A stretch of 64,000 nt of DNA from Anaspis maculata (GCA_949128115.1 OX421966.1:61997416-62061415); one strand, 5' to 3'. Shown: positions 43,195 through 55,405, numbered from the stretch's first letter. Numbers and translations are program-made. The notes: a model not told the origin generated them from the letters alone.

Positions 43195-44214
43195 CAACCG
43201 AATTATCGCAAAAAATCAAGAATCCCATCAAAAACCAGTCCTTCAAATTTTGATTGCTTTCAAATTATAAAAAATGATCTTTTTCACAAAAAAAAATTCG
43301 GGGAATCGCAGGAATCTGACTCGGGCCTGCTGAACACATGCCACGCGCCTGTGGCAGCAGGTAAGATCGGAGGTGGCGTCTCTGACCATCAAGCTATCAG
43401 GGTATTTTCGTCAGCCGGCCAAAACCGTCATTGATAAAGGACACGAACAATTTCTTTTATCCTTTGAAGAGCATTAGCGGCCTAAGGCCCCGGCTACCAG
43501 CCGGGAAAGGTACGTTTTGGCCATCAGCAGGTGTATGGGACTTCATTAATTATTTATCAACAACGTCTCCTTGTGAGAAAATTGAAAATCCAATAGTGAA
43601 ATTAGTGACATTTCAACCGTCATTTTGACATTTTAGTATGTTAACTTGATTCAAAGTATTTAGGTGTATTGGATGGGGCTGGTGCAGCTCAAGATTTCTG
43701 AATAGACCCCTATTTATTATTTTGTGGTCACATTTGCATTGCTACCAAAGAATTATTCTGCTTTATAAGTGTAGGTGAGAATTTCATTCATAACTTTACA
43801 ATTACTGTTGTTGAAAGGAAATTATATAGGATTTCTATTTTTTTACATCTTACCGCTAAGGTTAGGCCTTCGATAAGGTTATAGAAGCATGTCAAACTCA
43901 TACTTTCGGTTGACAGGACATGACTGAGGCCAGTCCTGTAGGTGCGAATTATTGTTGGTTTGCTTGTGAATCAGAGTTAGAATGGTATTGATAGCCGGTT
44001 TTTCGAAATTGTGATTAAATTGTCGTTTAAATTCGTATTGTTTCGTGATCCGAATGAACTGTGCGTTATAATAACGCACGGCTATAACGCACAGGTTGGG
44101 TAGGTTGACGTAATTGACAACTTTCGGGCCTACTATAGCGTGTGAAAGGGGTCACTTTCGTAGGTGGTCGTAGGAAAAGAAATTGCTGCGTCAGAGACCT
44201 TGTCTTCCAACAAA
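43195..44214. other. No recognised gene; small perfect hairpin near 44062
   Basis: GTGCGTTATAATAACGCAC (about 44061-44079) is a near-perfect hairpin, followed by another ATAACGCAC. Frames at 43165-43434 and 43431-43628 have no motif. Confidence 0.4.
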
Positions 44215-44475
44215 ATGCATATTTATTGTACCGCTCGGCCATCCGGACACGAAATCGTGCCCTCAAATTTGGTACTGTACAATATTTTTTTGTATTCTTG
44301 AGCATTCGGCGATCCGTCTTCAACTGGAATGTCCATTCATCGTACTGCTTGGCCATCCTGACGTGTAATCATGACCTTAAATCTGGGACTGCGCATTTTT
44401 TACCTGTTTTGCATCCTACCTCTTTCAAATAAATACCTTTCTTATCGTACCGCTCGTTCATCCCGACATCTATAC
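44215..44475. repeat. Degenerate tandem repeat, about 110-115-bp period, 2.3 copies
   Basis: TTATTGTACCGCTCGGCCATCC (44223) recurs as TCATCGTACTGCTTGGCCATCC (about 44337) and CTTATCGTACCGCTCGTTCATC (about 44442). Each is followed by CGACA or a near variant, and the first two by a CTCAAATTTGGTACTG-like word. Overlapping frames on both strands reflect the repeat. Confidence 0.75.
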
Positions 44476-46221
44476 AACTTTTTGGTCGGTTTGAAAATCC
44501 GGCTAGCCGTAGATTTTTATTGCGGCATCAATAAGCCGAAGAGATTATTAACGGGTTTTCTCCCGTAAAAGTCGGATGATCCGGATAATCTGAGTGTTTT
44601 TCCGTTAGACAAGCTATTGCAACAAATCATCAGGATAGGCACTTGTCAGGATACGTGATGTGCATAACGCCCAAGTCATAAGCTCTTGTAACTCAATGTT
44701 CAAAATTCATAACGACCAATTCGCTACGCCCAGACTTTGAATATCGGAAAAGTTCAAGAGCAACGTCCTCCATGGCCATACTTCCTGCAAATTAGCCATC
44801 ACGTGATTCACGGGACTTGTTTTCGAACTTGCAAAGGACTCCGCTTTCCGATAATGACGGACTTTGAAATCCCTGAAGAGGAAAACAACCACAATTTGCA
44901 CGACGTCAAGGTGGGGTTCAGCGACCTCCTGCTCAATCCTGGAAGAAGGGATCCCATGTTTACTTCCAGTTCTCTCGTCGACGATGTGCGGACCGACTAA
45001 CCGCCAACCTGGCGCGGTGATGTGAACAGAATAAAAAAAGTTCCACCGTAAATATCGAAATTTCACCACTTTTTCAACATACACACACACAAACACACAC
45101 AGCCGTGGCCCCACAGGATGCGTTGACCTTTCCCAAAGGATTTGTACGCGTGTGTGTTTTTGTGTGTCCGCACGCTTTCGCTAGATGCCTGTATAAAACA
45201 ACTGTTAAAAGCCCATCAAAAGTTTTCGTATATGTTTGTCGGGCGATTGTCGGCGGTGCGGTAAATAACAAAAGCTGAAAAGCTCATCCGACCGCACGTG
45301 GACTTGTCGGGATGAGCTTCGGGCGCGAGAAAAAAGTCCCGGCAGAGGGATGGGATAAGTTTTCACTTTTAATCGAGCAATGCTCTCTTCAGCTGGGAGC
45401 CTTTGGCTTCGTTGAAGTAACTGGGCGGAAACAAAATAATCGAGATTTTAGCTAGGTACTGTGATGGCCAGCTTGAAATCGTAGAAGAAAATTAACAAAT
45501 GGAATAAATTAGCGTGGGTCAGAAAATGTTGGAATGGCGTTAGGGAGCGATATTGGGAAGTAAGGAAATTGCACAAGGGATGATGGTGTAGTCGCGCCGC
45601 ATTCCAGAGAAGCAGAGTTTATAGGCCAGGGGCTTGTCACACTTGAGAAGGGGTGGAAAAAAAATCGGTCCGGAAAGAGCAACGGGGTTGAGGTAGTAAG
45701 ACTGGCGTCGGTGCGTTCGTCACGAACGGATGTGGGTTGCCGGAGAAAATTTGTATTGGTCAAGAATAAATACCAAGAGTGCTAAACCAACTGTAAATAA
45801 TTAATGTGTATCATTAACCAGTAGCAGACTGCACAAGGCAAGTTACCTTCTATGTAATCAAATGATATTTTTTCAAATGGGTGGAAGTGATTGCTTTGTT
45901 CATAAACTTTTTTTATTAAGTTGATTCTGTGGATTTTGAACAGCCACAGGTGTCAAACCGAGTTGATGGTGTGCAAACGGCTGTGAGCTTTTCAATACTT
46001 TGTTTCCAGCTGCCCTCAAGCCATCAAGTGAATGGTGGAGGGGGCAATAACTCTTCTACAAGTAGACCTAGCTTCTGACAGGTGATTTGTAGACTCTATT
46101 AGCTTGAGACAAAGCAGTATTTATGCAGATCGAACCTGGGCGAAAATCTAGCGCGTAATCTTTCCCCGTAGAATAAAAGAGATTTAACCCTTTCGCAACG
46201 ATTTCACGAGCATTCAAGTCG
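44476..46221. other. Unassigned; CA/GT microsatellite hairpin
   Basis: ACACACACACAAACACACACA (about 45081) and GTGTGTGTTTTTGTGTGT (about 45149) pair with each other. A 135-codon minus frame (44707-45114) runs into the CA repeat and has no recognised domain; an 87-codon plus frame (44737-45000) overlaps it. Neither is called. Confidence 0.4.
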
Positions 46222-46226
46222 AGTTC

Positions 46227-46455
46227 TGTTAGGTATTTAATATTATTCAGATATTGTCATACACTCTGTAAGTACCTATATTATTATTTTATTTTGTATA
46301 GTGTGATATCTAATCAATTATTCTTTTTGTATGTACATAAGTTCGACAATAGAACCACTAAGAAAACTATCGTCTTCCGATTACCATGTCAGACACAGTC
46401 TGCCTTCTTAACTTAAATATCATGAGTCTGGACGCAATATCGCAAAGACTCAACA
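46227..46455 (+). mobile_element. 5' LTR of the third gypsy element, TSD agttc
   Basis: It runs from TGTTAGGTATTTAATATTA to GACTCAACA. The 3' LTR at 50113-50359 matches it along its whole length. agttc at 46222-46226 and 50360-50364 fixes the boundaries. The gag ATG at 46386 lies 70 bases before the LTR end. The AATAAA of the 3' LTR reads AATAGA here. Confidence 0.92.
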
Positions 46456-47185
46456 CTGGCGACGAAGAAAAAATAATAGAAGCAACCAGAATCAAAATGG
46501 CTACAATAGGAAAAATTGAAGAATTCATCTATCCAGAAGAAAACTGGAAAACGTACACGTTCCGTGTACAACAAATTATTCTTCATAGCCAACGGCATAA
46601 AAGGAGAGGTAAAACAGCCACGCTAATTACACTTGTAGAAAACCGAACGTACGAGCTGATGTGTGATCCCAGCTGTCCAGGAAAACCAGAAGACCAGACG
46701 TTTGCGGCCCTAGTTCAGCTTATTGGAAATCACCTCAAGCCCAAGCCGTCGGAAATTGCAGAGCGAGTCAAATTCCGAAGAATGAAGCAAGAACAAGAAA
46801 CAATCGGCGAGTACCGGGCTAGTTTAATGAAATTGGCAAAAGCCTGCAATTTCAGAGATAAGCTCGAGGAAAACTTGCGCGATCAGTTGGTATATGGGCT
46901 ACGAAATAAGGCGATTCGTCAACGACTCTTCATTGAAGAAAATCTTACATACAAGAAAGCGTACGAGTTAGCAGTAAATATGGAAGCGGCCGAAGTCAAT
47001 GCAGGGTTAATGGAAGTACCTGCAGTGAACAAAATCAAGATAAAGAAGTCTCCACAAGCATCAAGTTCGTCGGCAGTTCGAGAACCGAGAAATTTTACCA
47101 ATGTGAAAAATGAAGGTAGAGACAAAAACAACTGTGTTCATTGCGGTAAAAATAATCATTCAAGTTATCAATGCTTTTTTTAAAT
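46386..47185 (+). CDS. gag: Ty3/gypsy gag, frameshifted after the zinc knuckle
   Basis: The 265-residue frame starts at ATG 46386 with MSDTVCLLNLNIMSLDAISQ, and its first 23 codons are LTR sequence. The capsid-like part contains FAALVQLIGNHLKPKPSEI, RVKFRRMKQEQETIGEYRAS and LRDQLVYGLRNKAIRQRL, typical of gypsy Gag. A CCHC knuckle, CVHCGKNNHSSYQC, lies near the end. A T run after it puts TAA in frame; the next frame continues for about 20 codons (SACCRVYKKNWLYQF) to the hAT-like insertion. An alternative start is Met 13 (46422), also inside the LTR. Gag coats the genomic RNA in virus-like particles. Confidence 0.92.
46457..46467 (+). promoter_or_regulatory. Primer-binding site inside gag
   Basis: TGGCGACGAAG starts one base after the LTR end, where a tRNA 3' end would prime minus-strand synthesis. 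It is translated as part of gag (codons around residues 24-27). The tRNA species is not assigned. Confidence 0.75.
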
Positions 47186-47242
47186 CCGCTTGTTGTAGAG
47201 TTTACAAAAAAAATTGGTTATATCAGTTCCATTTGTAATGAT

Positions 47243-47746
47243 TAGAGAGCGGATTTATAATTTTTTACATGTTTTATTCGCTAAGCTGGATGCAACAACT
47301 GTCGACTTGCAGCTTGACGTTTCCATCTATAAGGAACCTAAATACCAAGTTTTATTTCGCATATAATTTATTATTTTGACTTTTTACCGCATACAAATTT
47401 ATAGACCATATAACCGCATATTTAGTCCATATTTTTGCACATAACTGAATATTTGTCACTATTTTGGCCATATTATCTGAATGTGCTGGAAAATTACGAT
47501 ATTTTGATTTCAAGGAGAAAATAATTGAAAATTTTCGAAGAATTTTTTTTTTACTTTGATGGTCAAAGTTGGTTGGTTGGTTTTACATGTGAATGTTGGA
47601 ATTTTAACTATTCTTGCAGCTTATATCACATATTCACTCGCATATATTGCTCTATTTGAACATTTTTACCGCATATTTTGATACTCTTTAAGCGCATATA
47701 AACTGCATATTTTGGACTTTTTTACCGCATATAAATCCGCTCCCTA
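47243..47746. mobile_element. 504-bp hAT-like MITE, TSD gtaatgat, GCATAT subterminal repeats
   Basis: Its ends are TAGAGAGCGGATTTATA and, inverted, TAGGGAGCGGATTTATA. It is flanked by gtaatgat at 47235-47242 and 47747-47754. Inside, ACCGCATATAAA-like words recur at least eight times in both orientations near the ends, as do hAT transposase-binding repeats. There is no ORF of note. Confidence 0.9.
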
Positions 47747-47754
47747 GTAATGAT

Positions 47755-50021
47755 AAATCGAAGGATTATGGTAGGCAATTTTCAAATAAGTTTGTGGGTA
47801 TGAAAAATGATAGCGATGATGAGGTAGATCTGAATCTCGAATCTCTTCTCAGCATTATTCTAGTAAATGAAAAGCCTATTTGTATAGACGTTTTGATTGA
47901 AAATAAGAAGGTGAAGATGGAAGTCGACACGGGTTCAGCGATTTCCGCGATTTCAGCTAAAAATTATTATCAAAAATTCAGAAATTAGCCTTTAACTAAA
48001 TCTGCAATCAAACTGAATATTTATGTTGGCCAAAATATGGAAGTCTTAGAATAGTTTTCGGTAAGAGTAAGTTTCGGGAACAATAAATGTGACAATCTTT
48101 AATTGTTTGTGATAAAGAATGGCGGTTCACCTATTCTAGGTAGAGACTGGGTCTCGGACTGGGTTGAATCATTGGAAATTTCAATTGATGAATGCTTTCA
48201 GGTCAACTTTAACCAAAGTGATCAAACAAAAGTTGCGGAAAGCAACATTAAAATTTTTTGACAGCTAAATTCCCGGAGGTTTTCAAGAAAGAATTGGGCG
48301 TTTTCAAGGCGGGTCAAATAAAGTTATACTTGAAAGCCACATTTTGCAAAGCAAGACCACTTCCCTTTGCTCTTGAACAGAAAGTTGAAGAAGAATTGAA
48401 CAGATTGGTAGAACAAAACATTCTTACACCCATAGAGTTCAGCGAATGGGCTACACCGATACCGATAGTATCTGTTCTTTAAAAAAAATGGCCAAGTCCG
48501 CATCTGCGGTGACTTTAAGGTAACGCTCAATCCGCAAATTCATGTAAACAGATATCCTATCACTAAAACTGAACCTTTACTAGCAGTGAATTACAAAATC
48601 ATCAATATTTTTCAAAAATAGACTTATCTTAGGCATATGCCCAGATTCAACTGGGAATCAAATATGCTGGCGTCTATAAATACGCATAAAGGACTACTCA
48701 AATACAATAGACTTCCGCATGGGGTAGCCGCGAGTCCAGGTATTTATCAGCGATTGATATTCAGCGAGGGTATTCTGGGTGGTATGAATGGGGTTTCGAT
48801 ATTTTCAGATGACATTCTGTTGGCCTCCGAATCAAAAGAAAAAGACATCGAGTTGTTACTTGAAGTTTTTGAAAAAATTGAATGAATACGGTCTGAAAAT
48901 ACAACTACCGCAATGCTCTTTTTTGCAGTAAAAAACTAAATATTTCGGGTTTGTTATTGATGAGGAAGGTATACATACGGCACCAGATAAAGTTCAAGCG
49001 ATTTCAAATTGTAAAATTCTAGAAAACATAGCTGAGCTTAGGGCATTTTTGGGTTTGGTCAATTATTATGCTAAATTTGTTCCGGATCTGGCTACAAAGC
49101 TCAAAGCTTCGTACGACTTATTGAAAAAAAAACGTTAAATTTGAATAGTCGGAAAAACATCAAAAAGCTTTCAATAAAATAAAAAACGAATATGCTGTAC
49201 GAAGGTCTTAGTACATTATGATCCCAATCGCTTTGTAGTTGTGTCATGTGATGCCAGCTCGTACAGTATCTCAGCAGTAATTTGACACGAATTTGAAAAC
49301 GGAAGGACACGGCCTTTATTGCATTTATTTCCCGGACCTTGTCACCCGCGGAAAAAAAATACTCACAAATTCATAAAGAAGCGTTAGCCATTATTTTTGG
49401 AGTAACTAAATTTCACTCGTATTTGTATGGAAGTTTTTCACCCTGTTGACTGATCATTTACCCTTAGTTACAATCTTCGGAGACAAAAAAAGGCATACCA
49501 ATATTCGCTGCAAATCGATTGCAACGTTGGAGTGTAATTTTGGCGGCATATCATTACAAAATTAAATATATAAATTGTAATGTTCTAAAGGACATTACAA
49601 AGAACTCAATATTGGCCAACAAAATCTTAGAGAGTATAGTAGAAGTTATGACATCACTAACTGGAAAAAGGGTAAAATTATTCGAAGGTCTGGAAATGTT
49701 TTATACGATGTAAAAACTAAATAAGGTCAGGAAGTTAGACGTCATTCAGATCAAATCAAACCTAGATCGTCCTCAACTTCGCAAGTAAATGTAACACCGG
49801 AAGCAGAAATTGTTGATAGAACTGAAACTGCATCAGAAACTAAAGACGAAATTCAAAACCCTCCTAAACTCGATGATGACATAATACCCGATTGCGACAC
49901 CTTACCTGATTGTGACAAAAATGTGAATACAAAATTGGTTGTAGATTCTGATTCTGAATTAAATGCAGAACCTACTTATGAATTACACCCCAGAGTTGAA
50001 CCAAAAAATTATAAGGTTTAG
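47755..50021 (+). pseudogene. pol: Ty3/gypsy pol: protease, RT, RNase H; integrase deleted
   Basis: In order: aspartic protease with MEVDTGSAISAIS (about 47925) and GGSPILGRDWV; RT with ALEQKVEEELNRLV, EWATPIPIV, LKYNRLPHGVAASPG and the catalytic FSDDIL (about 48800, Phe for the usual Tyr); KVQAISNCK, AFLGLVNYYAKFVP; RNase H with HKEALAIIFGVTKFHSYL and LLTDHLPLVTIFGDKK. After YHYKIKYI (about 49577) the text jumps to the pol C-terminus (VLYDVKT, RRHSDQIKP, then an acidic tail ending at 50021), so the integrase zinc and catalytic domains are missing. Many frameshifts and stops. Confidence 0.9.
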
Positions 50022-50101
50022 AAAAATTCTATTTTTGAAATTATTGTTTTGTAAATATGTATTTATATAAGCATATTATTTATTATTTTGAATTGTAAAA
50101 T

Positions 50102-50112
50102 AAGGAGGAAGG
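50102..50112 (+). promoter_or_regulatory. Polypurine tract
   Basis: AAGGAGGAAGG directly precedes the 3' LTR start TGTTAGG; it would prime plus-strand synthesis. Confidence 0.8.
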
Positions 50113-50359
50113 TGTTAGGTATTTGATATTATTCAGATATTGTCATACACTCTGTAAGTACCTATATTACCTTATTACCTTAGTACCTTATTTTATTTTT
50201 ATAGTGTGATATCTAATCAATTATTCTTTTTGCATGTACATAAGTTCGACAATAAAACCACTAAAAAAAACTGTCGTCTTCCGATTACCATGTCAGACCC
50301 AGTCTGCCTGCATAAATTAAATACCATAAGTCTGGACGCAATATCATGAAGACTTAACA
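50113..50359 (+). mobile_element. 3' LTR of the third gypsy element
   Basis: It matches the 5' LTR throughout, with an extra TACCTTATTACC stretch. GACAATAAAACC gives an AATAAA signal. It includes the ATG and about 20 former gag codons, with a TGA (ATATCATGAAG) breaking them. It ends GACTTAACA before agttc. Confidence 0.92.
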
Positions 50360-50364
50360 AGTTC

Positions 50365-51929
50365 CTAGGAAGAAAACCGTTTAAACGTGCCCACAGAAAT
50401 GCAGTGTCGCTTCAAAAAAATCCTGAGTAGATGTAATACCACGTGATATAGAGCTGAGTCTATATGTTAAAACACAGCACCAGCTGGAGTAGCTAGACGT
50501 AAATTGATCAAATTGAGACACCCAACCCGCGGTTCAAGGGGGGGGGGTAAAGGCGTTGGCTTCTTATCACCGTGGGATATTTCCGCACGTTTCCAGTCTA
50601 CTGGATACTTCTTGACAGTCTTGACGCTGTCAACGATATCAATTCCAGTCCAGTGACATGCCCTTCTAGCAGTCAATTTCACGCCAGTATGTCGAAAAAA
50701 TGCACTTTCGATAGTCAAGAGCTTATCAACGCTAAGAGTAAGTTTGAAGTAGAAGAAAGCATAATAAGGTGGTAGAAACATAACATCGAACTGATTGCGA
50801 TTTTGCATATCAACAAACTTTGCATTTCATCAATCTTCATCTCTTACTTATTATTGCCCCCCGAAGGGCTCGTGTTTGTCTATATACGTTCGTAACGTTT
50901 CCGTTCTCCCCAATTCCGAGCGTTTCTGAATAATTAGGGAGCAATTATGGCGCAGCTCGTCTTTTATATGGCAAATTAGGTATGCACCCCCGCATGGCTT
51001 GAAAAATTTCAGGCTAACCTGATGAAAATTGCATGCATCAGAGTCGAATTCGAGGTTCTCGTATAATTACCTTAAAACGTGCTCATCTCTCTGCCCCATT
51101 TCTCCCTTCTCCCACTACCTCATACAAGAAATGGAAGGAAATTCACGAATTTCAAAGACGAAATATTTAAGTATACCTACGCAGTGTACATACGTAATTA
51201 TACTTACCCGAATGCCTGCCCACGCAAGTACTTAATAAACGATACGATGCAAAACACTTATTCCACGTTTATTCCACAGAATCAGGAGATCTCCAGAAAC
51301 ATAATGAATTGTGGTGCGCCAAATGAGATTCACCAAGTGGGAATAATTGAAAATTATCATTAAATTCGGAAGCTCACGGTATAGCTTAAAAGTAAGGGAG
51401 GGTGTGGCAGCGCAAGATGAGGGTCATCAGATTTGGAATAAAGCAACTGAAGGTTATGTTTCATTGCGAGTTTTCATTGCTTATATGGAATTGTTGCTCA
51501 AGTTATTGCTTCATAAGTTGCTTCATATCTATAATAAAAGATTACTTATGATAAACGCCGACTTGTATAGGAAGACAAAAAATGGTAACAGAAAAGCAAT
51601 AGCACTTATTGCATAACGGTTCGTCTGACCTGACCTTCCCCTATTGCTCGAAGGAAAGGGGCCCGCCCGCGCGCGCGAGATTGGGAAAGATCCGTGCGAT
51701 AATGAAACATTTCCGAAGCGAATTTGCAGGAGCGAAAGATTTGTTTATCGATTTCGTTATAATCGCTTTCTCCGCAGTCGAGTTTTTCCATCGTTTGTAT
51801 CTATTGGAAAGCGTTATATTAGTAAGCACTGAGCACTTATCATCCTACAGGAAATCGCTTTTTAAAATTGGCAAAATTTGTGTTCTGTAATCCAGCTGCG
51901 TTCTGGATAAAAACGGTTTTCTTTCGCAG
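50365..51929. other. No recognised gene
   Basis: A G run (about 50538-50547) and CpG-containing patches are present. Overlapping frames on both strands (50467-50808 minus, 50572-50775 plus, 51609-51890 plus) show no motif. Confidence 0.4.
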
Positions 51930-53240
51930 TAGGTCGTCGTCGTGCAATCGAAGCTTTGCAAAAATTAACAAAACGTAGTCGAGATTTTTACATGGATGAC
52001 CTCTTGAGTGGGGCAGATACTATCGAAAATGCAATGATCTTTCGAAGTCAATTAACAAAACAATTTGCATCAATTCTTTTAACTATAGGTCAGGTATTTG
52101 ATCCATCGGGTCTTGTACAACCCGTGATTGTAAAATTGAAAATTGCTACGCGAAAAATTTGGGCTCCAAAAATAGATTGGGATGAATCTTCACCATCAGA
52201 ATTGTTGAAGCACTGGAAGTGTAAAGAACAGTCTGTTATGTGCCCAAGAGTCGAGTTAATCCGTTACGAGTGGTAACTATTTCTCATAGTGAATTATTGT
52301 TAGGAGGCTCATCTTTTTTCAAAACAAACGCAGAAAACTGAGGCAGCTCCAAACTCAATAGTCGTATTAGCTTGGAAATCAAGCAACTCAAGCAAATGAA
52401 GTATTTTTGTTGCAAATCGAGTAGCTTTGATTCAATCGTTGAGTAAAAAAGAAGAATGGCATCATGTTAGTGTTCTTGTTAACCCAGCTGACATCGTATC
52501 GCGAGGACTGTTTGCAGAAGATATCCAAAACGCAACCCTTTGGTGGGGGAGAATCCAGATTTTCTACATTGCCAGAACATTCATGGCCTAGTTAACTTGT
52601 ACAATTTCCGATGAATTACTGCCGGAAAGACGAAGAACTTGTGTAATGTGTTTACATACGTTTTTTTTTTTAATCGTTCATTTAACGTCGGCCTATTTCC
52701 GCAACGAGGCCTAATACCGACGCCGGTGAATGCTTTCCTCCACTATACCGGAAATTTTGCCGAACCCCTGTGTGTTCCAACACAGGGTAGGGATTTTTAA
52801 CGACCACCAACATCGCATGGGTTCGGCACCATCGTTCGTATTCTACGTGCTATGCGACACACGGCGCGTCTTGCATTTAGCAAGCATTCCAACTAAACCA
52901 AGGAGCTTGTTTTCGAGGCCGAAAATCCGTCCCCGGCGGAGATCGAACCCGCGACTTCTGGAGTGGTAGTCGAACGCGCTAACTAACCACACCACAAGCT
53001 CCTCCAAGTTTACATACGGTTGCTTCGAATGACTTTGTTGATACTTGATTACATAAATATTCATGGTTCTGTGAACTTAAGCGTGTAACAGCATTTGTAT
53101 AGGTTCATATGGAATTGTAATCATCCCAAAAGATAGATAAAGATCCACTGACACCGGATGAATTGGAAAAAGCTACCATTATACATATAATAAAATTTGT
53201 ACAGAGAAGTAAATTTCCCAGTGAATATGTTCATCTCAAT
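51930..53240 (+). pseudogene. BEL/Pao pol relic, interrupted by a SINE
   Basis: RT ends with FYMDDLLSGADTIENA (catalytic DD, about 51984), then a deletion brings in IGQVFDPSGLVQPVIVKLKI and KIDWDESSPSELL (to 52276). RNase H follows in another frame with FVANRVALIQSLSKKEEWHH and NPADIVSRG (about 52420-52510). After the SINE, the region before the integrase is seen: KDPLTPDELEKATIIHIIKF and QRSKFPSEYVHL (about 53130-53240). Multiple stops and frameshifts show it is dead. Confidence 0.9.
52661..53007 (-). mobile_element. Full-length tRNA-derived SINE, TSD gtttacatacg
   Basis: On the minus strand it starts at 53007 with a tRNA-like head: an A box around GTGGTTAGTTAGCGCG and a B box GGTTCGATCTC. 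A unique body of about 230 bp follows, then an A tail (T run 52661-52671 on plus). Perfect 11-bp direct repeats gtttacatacg lie at 52650-52660 and 53008-53018. It is inserted in the BEL relic. Its tail lacks the CTCCTATG module of the other SINEs here, so it is a different family. Confidence 0.94.
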
Positions 53241-54804
53241 AAAGGTCCCCCCCTTCTCAGGTGGTGGGCCGGGAAAAATAAAACTGAAGTTGATTTCCAG
53301 AAGAGATAATTACTTTTCGATCGCACGCTACATCGCTGTATTATTCATTCATAATGTAACAGCAGCGGATGGAAATGAAATTTTAATGCCCACTGCTTAT
53401 TCCTTTTACGACAAGCCGGTTGCAAAGTGCATCCAAATAATGGCGTCGCATCCACCATCTGCATATTTGCTTGACACCCTTGCGCTTCCATCAGCGATGG
53501 CGGTTTCTGTTTTTGACGTTTTGATATTGAAACAAAACACGCGCGAGCATATCATCGTCAATCTGTGAGTGAAATTACGCGGAAATTTCGAAACATTTCC
53601 AATAAATGGAATTCAACATGAAAAAGTCCAGCGGTACCTGTAACAGGCACTTTTGTTCAATTGCAGCAAAAAAAGCCAATTTCGAAATTCCTTGAGTTCA
53701 ATGATACGCGCGACGTTCAATATATTTCTTATAAGTCATCGGTGTGGGGGTGTAGGGAAAAGCTGGGCATGTTGGACCCCGGGCTTGTGATAAATTACTG
53801 AACCTATTGAATGATCGCTGTCAAGATACCTACACATAGCATCTCTACTGTATGGATCCTTATTCAATCATTGTTTTCTGTTATAATTACGTCTAAAATT
53901 TTGAAGTGTTTGGCTTCCATACTCAAGAGATACAATGTCTGAGCGGGTCCAATAAAGACAACTTTGCCCTATGGAAGCTTTATGTTAAAGTAGATGGAAA
54001 ACTTGTGACGCAGACAAGCAGACCTAGGTAATTACAGTAGATAATGTAGATATTGATTCCACAACCATGACCATAGATACGAATCTAGACGGCAATCTAT
54101 TCACCTACACAATTGGAAATTGTTCTCTTTTTTTCTAACTTTTTTTTTGTGTCGTGGATAACAACATGAATAATTTATACTAATCGAGTCTGTGTTAAAA
54201 TGGAAAATTTTTGATCGGATTGGCTTACAATTTTTGCTGTTTTCTGGAGTTTAGGTCAGTAAGTAGGTAGCGGTTATTTGTAAGCTTCCAACAACAAACT
54301 GGCGACATTTCAGCAAATTTTAAGGCAGTCAGTTGGATATTTTGCGAAGGAAGAGTCCTTTTTTCGATATACCTACCCCAGGGTGTTTAGCTGGTTGCAT
54401 AAAAACTTCATCACGTGGTTTACAGTTTACAGTCCTGTACAGGATATTGATATCTATTGGATGTTTATGAACACCCGTTATATTACCTACCGGCATGAGA
54501 CCCGGATGGTGCACCAGTTAATTATTGATGTCTATGTCAAACATTTCGCATCAGTTTGAGATCGCACAAGTACCTATACAAGTGCACAAACAGCCCAATA
54601 AATTTGAAATAATTGCGGTCAATTTGTTAAATTTTAATAGCTCAACTATACGTTTGGTAGGTAGGACATACATGCTAGGCATAGTAAAATGAGTAATAAA
54701 ATTTGTTAAACGGACGTGCAATGTGAGTAGGTAATCATGAAATTTATGCGTTGGCCATCTCACACATGGACTGGGCTGGGAGGAATTGATTAGTAATTAT
54801 GATA
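53241..54804. other. No recognised gene
   Basis: A 123-codon frame at 53197-53568 begins inside the BEL relic tail and then shows no motif; it is not called. The rest is AT-rich. Confidence 0.4.
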
Positions 54805-55405
54805 GTCGGAGAGCTTTGTTCCATAAAAATGCGAGGTGCCCGCTATATGGCCCTAAGAGACGCAATATTTATTTATATTTGCGTGTTTGTTGTCTTTTAA
54901 CATTGCTCTAATCGGCTTGAGTATACATGTGTACACCTACCATCGATGCTCTTGGCGACGGTGTTGCTTTACGTGGAATTCTGTTAATTCCCTCGCATGC
55001 CTGATGCCTTGGAATATAGCATCTGCGGAATGCCTTTGATAGATGGCGCCGCTTGGAGGACTCACATATTAGGAGTCCTCTTTAGTGTATATTACCATGA
55101 GTTCTTTGACTGCCACAGCATCGGATGGTTGAGCTGAGCACGCCTGCGCACTGATAAGCCCCCAGTAGGGGGTAGGGGCGAAACACGTGTCTGTGCAGTT
55201 GCGGTTCGACCGTCTGATGTTGTGGTAGTCGGAGATAAAATGCGAGATGCCCGCTATATGGCCCCAAGATGCGCAATATTTACTAATATTTGCGTGTTTG
55301 TTGTCTTCTAACATTGCTTTACTCGGCTTAAGTATACATGTGTACACCTACCATCGATGCTCTTGGCGACGGTGTTGCTTTCCGTAGAATTCTGATAATT
55401 CCCTC
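54805..55405 (+). repeat. Tandem duplication, 411-bp period (units A, B, A')
   Basis: Unit A (about 54805-54993, with CGCTATATGGCC and GTATACATGTGTACACCTAC) recurs at 55225-55405. Unit B (54994-55224, GCATGCCTGATGCCTTG...) recurs at 59310-59480 beyond the foldback. The order A-B-A'-[foldback]-B' shows the foldback entered the second unit at the A'/B' junction. Confidence 0.85.

Noticed and set aside
44707..45114. 135-codon minus-strand ORF
   Set aside because: It runs into a CA microsatellite, overlaps an open frame on the other strand, and shows no recognised domain.
53197..53568. 123-codon plus-strand ORF
   Set aside because: It starts within the BEL relic and then has no similarity I can name; codon pattern gives no support.
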